Part shown: piece by piece, positions 1 through 7,368 of the stretch
Layout of the letters: every line of letters starts with the position of its first letter
Position numbering within the stretch: position 1 is the first letter of the stretch
DNA from: VXNE01 sp963665455
Lineage (GTDB): Bacteria; Pseudomonadota; Gammaproteobacteria; Pseudomonadales; Azotimanducaceae
NCBI GenBank assembly: GCA_963665455.1
Contig: OY762279.1
Coordinates: forward strand, 3,348,001 to 3,412,000
Length of the DNA stretch: 64,000 nucleotides
Direction of reading: 5' to 3'
Notes under the pieces: generated by a model
What the model was told of the DNA's origin: nothing
Database searches by the model: none
What the model saw: the letters and a program-made list of their open reading frames with translations, nothing else
Translations under genes and position numbers: made by a program

Positions 1-2
1 AG

Positions 3-302
3 GGCGTGCTGGTGGAGGCCGACCGCGTGGACGACCGGCTTCCGGATCGGTTCAACAACGCCGTCCCGGACTTTGGCCAGCCGCAGGCCGTCGCGGCCAG
101 CCCGGACGGACGGCATGTTTACGTCAGCACGCCCTCACATGGCATCCTGACGTTCGAGCGGGTCGGCGCGCGACCGCCCGGGGGCGGCGCCGCGCCCGCC
201 AATCGTCCTCCGGGGGTGGTCAACGCCGTCGGCGGTCGGTCGGCCACGGTCCGATTCAAGAAGGCCAAGGTGGGAGTTGGAGTTGCAGGAGGGCGGGATT
301 AG
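3..302 (+). CDS. C-terminal end of a secreted propeller-type protein (5' partial)
   Basis: The reading frame is open from the window edge to TAG at 300-302, so the start lies upstream. The visible part resembles the last 50 residues of the next gene: RFNNAVPDFG, then AASPDGRHVYVSTP, then an IxxFxR ending. It is therefore probably the end of a tandem paralogue of the S8 protease downstream. Such SPDGRHxYxST units are typical of lactonase/YncE-like beta-propeller blades. After the last blade there is a 44-residue Gly/Ala/Pro-rich tail ending in basic residues that the neighbour lacks. The stop overlaps the next gene's proposed TTG start by 26 bases, so the two are probably co-transcribed. The enzymatic part, if any, is outside the window. 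Confidence 0.75.
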   Translation, partial: GVLVEADRVDDRLPDRFNNAVPDFGQPQAVAASPDGRHVYVSTPSHGILTFERVGARPPGGGAAPANRPPGVVNAVGGRSATVRFKKAKVGVGVAGGRD

Positions 303-3300
303 CGGTTCCGGGGCGAGGCGGTGGCTGCTGGCGGTGGTCGCCCTCGCCGCCCTCGTCGCCGTCCTGGGTCCGGCCGCCATGCGCCATGGCGAACGGCCGT
401 TCGCGGAGTCCCGCGAGGTCGCGGGGGCCGAACGTGGCCGACCGGCAGCCATCGTCGCCGGCGTGGCGGCGGAGGGCCCGGGGGAGGTCCCGGAACCGAC
501 CGTCGAGGCGGCGCCCCGTGTGGGCGACGTCCCGGATGGCTTGGCCCCACTGGGCGCCCCGCCGCGGCCACCGGCTGGGCACACGTTCGTCGAGTTCCAC
601 GGAGAGATGACCACCGCCGCCCTCGTCGAGGGGGAGATCAAGGTCGGCGACCCCGAGTCCGCGCGCCCGGAGTGGCTCGGCGGGCCGGGGGCGATCACGG
701 CGCTGACCGAGCAGGCCGCCGCACTGGAGCGCGACTGGATCTTCGGCTGGGTGGGGCTGGCGGCGGATGCATCGCGGGCCGATCTGGCGCGTGCCCTGCG
801 GAGCACGGGCGCGGTGCTTGTCGGCGGCGCGGGGCGCTGGTTGCGTGCGCGGCTGCCCGGCGACGCCGCCGGCTTGCGCACGGTCGCCGCGTTGTCCGAG
901 GTGGACGGGCTCGGCGCGCCGTCGCCGGCGGCCAAGCTGCGCCCGGTCGCGCCGGAGGCGGCGCGCCGGCCGCACGCGCGGCTGCCCGTGTTCGTGACGC
1001 TCATGGACGCCGACCCGGACGGCCGCTGGCGGCGCGAACTCGAGGAGCTGGGCGCCGAGGTGGGGCGCCTCCATCCCGCCATCCGGGTCTACGAGGCGAC
1101 CGCGACGGCCGCCGTGCTGGAGGCCGTCGCGGCGACGGACTACGTCGCGGCGGTCGAGCCGGTGGGCACGGTCGAGGCCGCCCACGACACGGCCGTGCCG
1201 GCGATGGGCGCGGACGCGTTGCGCGCGTACGCGGGCCCCGGGCTGTTCTCCGGGGTCGGCGGCGCGGGGGTGCCGGTTGGTGTGATGGACACCGGGCTCA
1301 ACCTCAACCACCTGGACATCGCGACGCATCGGGACAGCATCTGCGGCGCCAACTTCGTCTACCAAGACTCCCTGGTGGACGACGAGGACTTGTGGTGGGA
1401 CGCGAACGGGCACGGCACGCACGTCACCGGCACCATCCTGGGCAACGGCGCCATGGAGCCGGGCTACGCGGGCATGGCGCCGTTGGTGCGCCACGTGCGC
1501 TTCGCCAAGGTGCTCAACCACTGGGGCAGTGGCCGGGACACCTTCATCCTGCGCGGCATGGACTATCTGGCGGGCGAGAGCACGTGCCCGGAGGCTAGCC
1601 GGTCCGACGCGGCGGCCAAGCCCCTGATCGTCAACATGAGCCTGGCCGCGACGGCGCGGACCTGGGCCGGGCGCGAGGTGCGGCAGCGCAAGCTGGACGC
1701 GGTTGTATGGGACCGGCGGCAGCTCTACGTCGTCGCCAACGACAACTCCAACGTCCACGGCTTCGCCAACTACGCCGCCGCGAAGAACTCGCTTGCCGTC
1801 GGCGCGGTGCTCGACGACGGCTCGCTGGCCGGGTTCAGTAGCCACGGTCCGACGTGGGATGGGCGGCTGGCGCCGCAGGTGGTTGGCGTCGGCGTCGGCG
1901 TCAACTCGGCGGCCGGCGACGGCAGCCGCGGCGGCTACAAGATCCTCAGCGGCACGAGCATGGCGTCGCCGGCGGTGGCCGGCGTGGCGGCGCTGCTGCT
2001 CGACGCGGTGCCGGCGCATCGCGAGCGGCCGGCGCTGGCGCGCGCCCGGCTCATGGCGAGCGCCATCCGCCCCGACGCCTGGCTGGCGGACGCCGCGGCG
2101 TTTCCATCCGACAACACCAACGGGCCGGGCGCGTTGCAGGTTCGGTACGGGCTCGGCAAGGCGTCGGCGCGCACCAGCGTGCTCAACCGCGACCGCCGCG
2201 ACGGCTGGCGCGGCGGCAGCGCCCTGTCGAGGCTCGCGGACGGTCGGTACGCGCACCGGGACATCCGCGTGCCGGAGGGCGCGAGCCGGCTCGACCTGGT
2301 GCTGACCTGGGACGAGCCGCCGGCCGACACGGTTTCGGATGCGGTCCTGAACGACCTCGACCTGTGGCTCGACCACGGCGCCGATTGCGGCGGCGGCGCG
2401 TGTGGCGAACATGCGTCCACGTCGCGGCGGGACAACGTGGAGTGGATCATCGTCCGCGACCCGGCGCCGGGCACGTACCGGGCGAAGGTGGCGGCGCAGC
2501 GCGTCTACACGGCACCGCCCCGGGCAGCCCTGGCGTGGACGATCATCCGCGGCGCGTCGACGCCGCGGCTCGCTCTCGCCGTGGACCGGGAGCGCGTGGA
2601 GGTCGGCGCATGGGACCAGGCGGCCGAGGTCGCGGTGACCCTGCGGGCGAACGCCTACGTCGCCGCCGGTACGCGGCTGCACGTCGATTGCCGCACCAGC
2701 GCCGGCGTTCCGTGCTCAGGATTGGCTGCCTCGGTTCCGGCCACCCGCGAGGACGACATCCCGCAACAAGTCGCGCCGCACTTCGGCTCGCCCATCGAGT
2801 TGGGCGAACTGGCCGCCGGCGAGACGTGGACGGCGCGGCTCGCCTTCCGCCACCTGGCGCCGCGCGGCGTGGGCGCGGTGCGCTTGTACTTCAAGGCCAA
2901 CGCCTGGAACGCGCATGCCGGCGCCGCGTCGGTGCTGGTGCGCAACTCCGGCGCATCGACCACGCCCGAGTTGCCGGAGGAGGCGCCGCCCGCCAACGAC
3001 CGCTTCGCCAATGCCGCCGCGCTGGACGGTGCGACGGGCAGCGCGGCGCTCGACCTGCTGGCCGCGCGCGCGGAGCCCGGCGAGCCGGCGTTCCACGCGC
3101 ACTACGGCCGGCCGTCCGGTTCGGCGTGGCATGCGTGGACCGCGCCCGCCGACGGCCTGGCCTCCTTCGCGGTGACGACGGACGGCGCGCCGGGCGTCGA
3201 GCCCCGGATCCACGTCTACTTCGGCGACCATCTTGCCTCCCTGCGGGAGGTCGCGGCCGGGGAGTGGGGGGCCCAGTTCTTCGCCACGGCGGGCGAGGTC

Positions 3301-5586
3301 TACCGCGTCAGGGTCAGCCACCTGCGGCGCACGGCGCCCATGACGCTCAAGTGGGCGCCCGGACCGCGCCCCGACAACGACGATCTGGCGGACGCCGCGA
3401 CGCTGGCCGGGGACGCCGGCAGCGTCTCCGGCAGCAATGCCGGCGCGACGCTGGAGTCCGGCGAACTCTTCGGCGACCTGGCGGCGACCGTCTGGTATCG
3501 CTGGACGGCGCCGGCCGACGGCGCGTGGGAGTTCTCGTCGAGCGCCACGCATTTGCGCGTGCTCGCGTTCGCGGGGAAGAGCCATCGGAACCTGCGGCTG
3601 GTGTCGGGCTTTGCCGCGCGGGAGGCGGTGTTCCCGGCGCGCGGCGGCGCGGCGTATTGGGTCGCGGTCGCGGCGACCAACGCCCACTCCGCCGCGGGGC
3701 CGTTCGAGTTGAGTTGGGAGGGCGTCGAGCGGAAGGCGGGCAACGACGACTTCGGCGGCGCGACGGACATCCCCGGGACCGCCGCCGCGCAGCGCGTGGG
3801 CATCGACCAGCACTCGACGGTGGAGCCGGGAGAACCCGCCGCCAGCGGCATCCGCACGAAGTGGTGGACCTGGACGGCGCCGGCGAACGGCAACCGCACG
3901 TGGCGCATCGAGGAACTCACGCGGCCGACCGGGGACGTGGGCAACCGCCTGCTGGTGACGGTGTTCGAGGGCGATGCACTCGGGGAGCTGCGCCGCGTCG
4001 CGACCAACGGCCCGCGCATGGTCGCCGAGTTCGGCTTCGAGGCGGTGGCCGGACGGCGCTATCGGCTGGCCGTCGGGCTGCCCGCCGCCGACCCTTGGGC
4101 GTACACGAACTGGCTCCACCGCACGCCACACGCGACGCTGGCGTGGGGACGCGCCCCGGACAACGACACCGTCACGCGGGCGGGGGTGATCGTTGGGACG
4201 ACGGGGTCGGTGGCCGGCGACAACGCGTTCGCCACGGCGGCGAGCGGCGAGCGGCGCGACGTGCTCGGGCGCTCGACGCTGTGGTGGACTTACGAGGCGC
4301 CCGCCGACGGGTGGATGCGTTTTTCCGCCGGGGGCGCCGGCGGGCCGTGGGCGGTGACCGTCCACCGTGGCTCCGCCGATGAGGGGCTCGAAATGCTCGC
4401 CAACGACCGCTGGCAACGCACTGCGAACGAGGTGCTGTTCGAGGCGCGGGCCGGCGTTCGCTACACGATTTCGCTCGGCGTGCGCGGGAACGGTCGCGGC
4501 GGCGCGTTCGAGCTGCGCTGGGAGGAGGCCGACGCCCCCGGCTGGCTGCGCCTCGCGGGGCGCGTCGCGGACGGGCAGCGCAACTCGCGCGGCGAGCCGG
4601 TGGCGCTGCGCGACCCGGGGGCGCTCGCCATGCGCGACGACGGCGGCGCGCTCTACCTCGCCTCGCGCCTCGGCGTGCAGGTGTTCGAGCGCGACCCGGA
4701 CACCGGGCTGCTCGATCAGCTGCAGCTGATCGAGACCGACGCCGACCTGTCCGACGCCGCGCTCCTGTGGGACGCCCCCCGCAATCGTCTCCTCGCGGAC
4801 GACTGCGCCACCTGGCTTGCGTTCGACGCGGCGTCCGGCCGAAGCGGCCGACTGGAGCGTCCGGACGTCCTGACCGTCGCCGGCGGCAACCCGTCGTGCC
4901 ACGGCGACCGCACGCTGCTGGCGGGTCCCGCCGGAGGGCACCTGTACCGGGTCGCCGCCGGGCGCAACGAAATCTCGCACTTCGCCGTGGACGCGGGCGG
5001 CGGGCTGCGCTTCGTGGGGTCCGTGGAGGCCAGGGCGGGGGTGTTGACCAACGGCGGGGAGCACCTCTATGCCCTCACCGCCGAACAGCTGGTGGTGTTC
5101 GCCCGCGACGCGGCCACGGGCGAACTCGCGGCCACGGGGTTCGCGGCGCCCCTGGGCGTGACGTGTTGCGGGCGGCGCGCGATGGCGGTCACGGACGACG
5201 ACGCCCACCTGTTCGTGTTGGAGCGGAGCGGCGAGGTGGTGGGCCTGTTCTCGCTGGACGATCCGCTGCAACCCGCGCGGTTGGCCTCCTTCTCGGGGTT
5301 CCCGGAGGCGACGATCACCCCCTATCTGTCGTGCGGGTTCGCCGCTGTGCGGCGCGGCGCCGTCGCGATCGACGCGGTCTGCCCCAGCTTGGTCGCGGCG
5401 GTGGCGAGGGACACAGCCACGGGCGCGCTCGACCTGACGGACCATGCGCGCGGCGGGGAGGCGGACCGCTTCAACGGCGCGGTGCCGGACTTTGGCCGCG
5501 CCACCGGCTTCGCGGCGAGCCCCGACGGCCGGCACCTGTACCTGAGCACGCCGCGGTCGGGCGTCGTGATCTTCGTGCGGGACTAG
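277..5586 (+). CDS. Secreted subtilisin-like (S8) serine protease with PPC-like repeats and a C-terminal propeller-like region
   Basis: This is a 1769-residue protein, far longer than a bare subtilase. A hydrophobic segment at about residues 16-32, after an RR pair, looks like a signal peptide or anchor. The catalytic triad is readable: Asp338 in VMDTG, His379 in NGHGTHVTGT and Ser561 in SGTSMASP. A jelly-roll-like domain follows (about 650-760, with DLDLWLD and DNVEWI). Four degenerate repeats then start near 905, 1030, 1154 and 1292, each with an N-D-[DRT] motif followed by W-x-W-T-A-P-A-D/N-G, resembling PPC-type domains. Residues about 1430-1769 resemble beta-propeller blades. The role is probably an extracellular or surface protease; the substrate is unknown. 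The start is uncertain: TTG at 277 is the first option, and an AGGAGG at 288-293 has no standard start codon at normal spacing. Confidence 0.85.
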   Translation: MELQEGGISGSGARRWLLAVVALAALVAVLGPAAMRHGERPFAESREVAGAERGRPAAIVAGVAAEGPGEVPEPTVEAAPRVGDVPDGLAPLGAPPRPPAGHTFVEFHGEMTTAALVEGEIKVGDPESARPEWLGGPGAITALTEQAAALERDWIFGWVGLAADASRADLARALRSTGAVLVGGAGRWLRARLPGDAAGLRTVAALSEVDGLGAPSPAAKLRPVAPEAARRPHARLPVFVTLMDADPDGRWRRELEELGAEVGRLHPAIRVYEATATAAVLEAVAATDYVAAVEPVGTVEAAHDTAVPAMGADALRAYAGPGLFSGVGGAGVPVGVMDTGLNLNHLDIATHRDSICGANFVYQDSLVDDEDLWWDANGHGTHVTGTILGNGAMEPGYAGMAPLVRHVRFAKVLNHWGSGRDTFILRGMDYLAGESTCPEASRSDAAAKPLIVNMSLAATARTWAGREVRQRKLDAVVWDRRQLYVVANDNSNVHGFANYAAAKNSLAVGAVLDDGSLAGFSSHGPTWDGRLAPQVVGVGVGVNSAAGDGSRGGYKILSGTSMASPAVAGVAALLLDAVPAHRERPALARARLMASAIRPDAWLADAAAFPSDNTNGPGALQVRYGLGKASARTSVLNRDRRDGWRGGSALSRLADGRYAHRDIRVPEGASRLDLVLTWDEPPADTVSDAVLNDLDLWLDHGADCGGGACGEHASTSRRDNVEWIIVRDPAPGTYRAKVAAQRVYTAPPRAALAWTIIRGASTPRLALAVDRERVEVGAWDQAAEVAVTLRANAYVAAGTRLHVDCRTSAGVPCSGLAASVPATREDDIPQQVAPHFGSPIELGELAAGETWTARLAFRHLAPRGVGAVRLYFKANAWNAHAGAASVLVRNSGASTTPELPEEAPPANDRFANAAALDGATGSAALDLLAARAEPGEPAFHAHYGRPSGSAWHAWTAPADGLASFAVTTDGAPGVEPRIHVYFGDHLASLREVAAGEWGAQFFATAGEVYRVRVSHLRRTAPMTLKWAPGPRPDNDDLADAATLAGDAGSVSGSNAGATLESGELFGDLAATVWYRWTAPADGAWEFSSSATHLRVLAFAGKSHRNLRLVSGFAAREAVFPARGGAAYWVAVAATNAHSAAGPFELSWEGVERKAGNDDFGGATDIPGTAAAQRVGIDQHSTVEPGEPAASGIRTKWWTWTAPANGNRTWRIEELTRPTGDVGNRLLVTVFEGDALGELRRVATNGPRMVAEFGFEAVAGRRYRLAVGLPAADPWAYTNWLHRTPHATLAWGRAPDNDTVTRAGVIVGTTGSVAGDNAFATAASGERRDVLGRSTLWWTYEAPADGWMRFSAGGAGGPWAVTVHRGSADEGLEMLANDRWQRTANEVLFEARAGVRYTISLGVRGNGRGGAFELRWEEADAPGWLRLAGRVADGQRNSRGEPVALRDPGALAMRDDGGALYLASRLGVQVFERDPDTGLLDQLQLIETDADLSDAALLWDAPRNRLLADDCATWLAFDAASGRSGRLERPDVLTVAGGNPSCHGDRTLLAGPAGGHLYRVAAGRNEISHFAVDAGGGLRFVGSVEARAGVLTNGGEHLYALTAEQLVVFARDAATGELAATGFAAPLGVTCCGRRAMAVTDDDAHLFVLERSGEVVGLFSLDDPLQPARLASFSGFPEATITPYLSCGFAAVRRGAVAIDAVCPSLVAAVARDTATGALDLTDHARGGEADRFNGAVPDFGRATGFAASPDGRHLYLSTPRSGVVIFVRD

Positions 5587-5758
5587 GAGGCGGCGGGACG
5601 ACGACCCTGAAGATCGCCGAAGAGGTGACCTTCACGAACCACCCGCGCATCGGCGACGCTCGACATCGTGTTGCACCTGACCATGGTGGACGTTGCCACG
5701 ACGATGGTGAACATGATGGACCAGTCCACGGACACGGTGGTCCTGCACGTCGGCAAAC

Positions 5759-6169
5759 CGCGACGATAGCTGGTAGCGCGGCGGGGCGGCCGGCCTCGGA
5801 CAGGGGCACGCGATGCTCGCGCTCCGACTTCATGCGGCTCGCGGGGATCCGCCACTCGCGGGCCGGCAGCTCGACCTCGCTCCAGCGGGCGCCGCGCGCC
5901 TGCCCGGATCGCGCAGCCGTCAGCACGAGGAACCGGAAGCACGCCTTCGCCGCAAGCGAGGCTTCGGACGCCTTGATCGCCGCCAGCGCCCCGGCGACCG
6001 CCGAATGGGGCAGGGCGCGCAGGTGCGCCCTGACCTTCGGCATGGGCGGCAGCGCCCCGCCGATGACCTCGCCGGCGGGGTTGTGCTCGACACGTCCGTG
6101 CGCCATCGCCCACCGCATGACGGTGCGGATTCGCCGGCGGACGCGGCGCGCGGTCTCCGGCTTTTCGGT
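5759..6169 (-). pseudogene. Truncated tyrosine recombinase (integrase) next to selC
   Basis: The minus-strand translation reads like the middle of a P4-type phage integrase. It has RRRIRTVMRWAMAHG, then EHNPAGE, LPHSAVAGAL, FLVLTAARSG (the box I arginine region), GARWSEVEL and RMKSEREHRVPLS. The N-terminal arm-binding domain is missing, and so are the box II HxxR and the catalytic tyrosine, so it cannot be active. It begins about 40 bases past the 3' end of the tRNA-Sec gene, the usual position for an integrase whose element used a tRNA 3' end as its attachment site. I infer a decayed or excised genomic island at selC. The remaining 172 bases towards the S8 gene (5587-5758) hold nothing I recognise. 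Confidence 0.7.
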
Positions 6170-6210
6170 CCAGTTTGTGCATGCTGGTTCGACGGCTTGG
6201 GAAGGCCCGG

Positions 6211-6302
6211 TGGCGGAAGAGGTAGGAGTCGAACCCACCAGGCGCTTCGAGCGCCTCAACGGCTTTGAAGGCCGCGCGCCCCACCGGGGACGATGCTCTT
6301 CC
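6211..6302 (-). tRNA. selC: tRNA-Sec (UCA anticodon), selenocysteine tRNA
   Basis: The minus strand reads GGAAGAGC at the 5' end and TCTTCC-G-CCA at the 3' end, giving a long acceptor stem with an encoded CCA. The anticodon loop is CCTTCAAAG (anticodon UCA). The variable arm is a long GC hairpin (AGGCGC-TCGAA-GCGCCT), and the T-loop is GGTTCGACTCC. At 92 bases it is close to the 95 of E. coli selC and far longer than ordinary tRNAs. It would read UGA as selenocysteine together with SelA and SelB, whose genes lie 1 kb away on the same strand. A -10-like TAAACT lies just upstream (6310-6315), but I see no convincing -35. Confidence 0.95.
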
Positions 6303-6366
6303 GCCGGCGAGTTTAGCACCGGCGTCCACGAGCCCCGGCGTGGGCTGACCTCCGCCAAAGAGTCGG

Positions 6367-6636
6367 CTACCCGCTACAGCAACGCGCCCGGACATTCCGG
6401 CCCAGCATGGCGTCGCGGAGCGCCGGTAGCGGCGCGCTGCCGAGGGAGAGCAGGGTCTCGTGGAACGTGCGCCACCCATCGCGGCCGCCGCGGGTGGCGA
6501 TCCGGTCCTCGCGCATCTTGACGATGATCAGCTTGCAGGGCACGTTGCCGATCCGGTTGCTCGAACGCTTGGCATAGAGTGATTGCGGGAAGTGTCCCGG
6601 CCAGACCTCGTGCACGGAAGTGTTCGGCAGGTCCGC
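6367..6636 (-). pseudogene. DUF885-family protein, internally deleted remnant
   Basis: The open frame on the minus strand contains LPNTSVHEVWPGHF, the metal-binding-like HExxPGH signature of DUF885 proteins. Only about 20 residues later it continues as KLIIVKMREDRIATRGG and FHETLLSLGSAPLPALRDAML, which resembles the far C-terminus of the same family. The roughly 100 residues normally between these parts, and the whole N-terminal part, are gone. An in-frame TAG at 6637-6639 closes the frame upstream. I read it as a deletion scar rather than a functional 82-residue protein. It sits between selC and the toxin gene, inside the same decayed insertion. Confidence 0.6.
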
Positions 6637-6675
6637 CTATTCCGGCGCGAGTCCCTTGCCTCCGGTGCCATGGAC

Positions 6676-6987
6676 TCACGTCTCTTCTTGATCCGGGAGC
6701 ATCAGCAACCGCTCGCTCCGCCACACGCGAACGATCCGCACAAGGTGCGGCTCGGTTCGGTAGACGATGCGAAATGGGGGTTGAACGAGTTCGCGCAGAA
6801 GCGGTTGGCCGAACTCGGGGACGACACGCCCCATCGCGGGGTGGTCGGCCAGTGTTTCGGTTTGAGCGAAGATGCGCCGGATGAGTCGGTCGCCGACGTC
6901 GGGTACGCCTTGATCCGCATACCAATCGCTGATGGCTTCGAGATCCGTAATCGCTGACTCGGCGAAGCGAACGCTAACCTTGGGCAT
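6676..6987 (-). CDS. ParE/RelE-family toxin of a type II toxin-antitoxin pair
   Basis: A 103-residue protein, the usual ParE/RelE size. Family features visible are the N-terminal VRFAESAITDLEAISDWY helix pair, a central RLIRRIFAQTETLADHPAMGR stretch, and the C-terminal strands FRIVYRT, LVRIVRVWRSER. The HPxMGR and YR-x-VRIxRVWR pattern is closer to ParE (gyrase-directed) than to ribosome-dependent RelE, although activity cannot be told from sequence alone. It starts 4 bases after the antitoxin stop, so the two are co-translated. The pair lies between selB and selC in a region of gene remnants, consistent with being carried in or retained as an addiction module. Confidence 0.85.
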   Translation of the reverse strand: MPKVSVRFAESAITDLEAISDWYADQGVPDVGDRLIRRIFAQTETLADHPAMGRVVPEFGQPLLRELVQPPFRIVYRTEPHLVRIVRVWRSERLLMLPDQEET

Positions 6988-6991
6988 CCGG

Positions 6992-7261
6992 TCAGTCGAT
7001 TCCTAGGCGCGACTTGGCATCTTCCAGGGACACTTCGCGTCCCTCTTCAAGGTCGGCTAGTCCGGCAATCACCGCTCGCATAAAAGACCGCTCCTCCTCC
7101 GCGGTCTCGTAGTCGGTGACCGACTGCATGATCGCGACTCCACGACCGCGCCTAGTCAGCAGAACAGGACGGTGCGACGTGGCCACGTGTTCGACCACGC
7201 GTCCTGGATTCACCTTGAGGTCCGCGATGGGAACCACATCCTCGGAGAACTTTGTTCCCAT
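6992..7261 (-). CDS. Phd/YefM-family antitoxin
   Basis: An 89-residue protein starting at ATG 7261; a longer frame to 7303 exists, but this ATG follows a GGGAGGAG purine run and gives the standard N-terminus. The Phd fold is recognisable from VVPIADLKVNPGRVVEHV, then SHRPVLLTRRGRGVAIM and DYETAEEE. This N-terminal part binds DNA and represses the operon in known families, while the acidic C-terminal part (LADLEEGREVSLEDAKSRLG) neutralises the toxin. It is followed directly by the ParE/RelE-like toxin. Autoregulation is expected from the family; I did not identify an operator. Confidence 0.85.
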   Translation of the reverse strand: MGTKFSEDVVPIADLKVNPGRVVEHVATSHRPVLLTRRGRGVAIMQSVTDYETAEEERSFMRAVIAGLADLEEGREVSLEDAKSRLGID

Positions 7262-7368
7262 CTCCGACCCTCTCCTCCCATCGAAAGCCCCTGATAGTAG
7301 CACCTATAAACAGGTCTTTACCGTGCGCGAGCTTCGCACTGAGCGGGTTCCCATACGGCTAACGTGCA

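Noticed and set aside
256..2682. 808-codon open frame on the minus strand across the S8 protease
   Set aside because: It is Arg/Gly/Pro-rich with no domain and is a third-position GC shadow of the clearly coding plus-strand protease.
1854..4382. 842-codon plus-strand frame inside the S8 gene
   Set aside because: Arg/Gly-rich out-of-frame shadow; the other frame carries the catalytic serine and repeats.
2716..5535. 939-codon minus-strand open frame
   Set aside because: Same reason: biased composition, no motif, fully antisense to the PPC-like and propeller region.
6374..6925. 183-codon minus-strand frame over the toxin region
   Set aside because: Out of frame with both the ParE-like toxin and the DUF885 fragment and without recognisable sequence.
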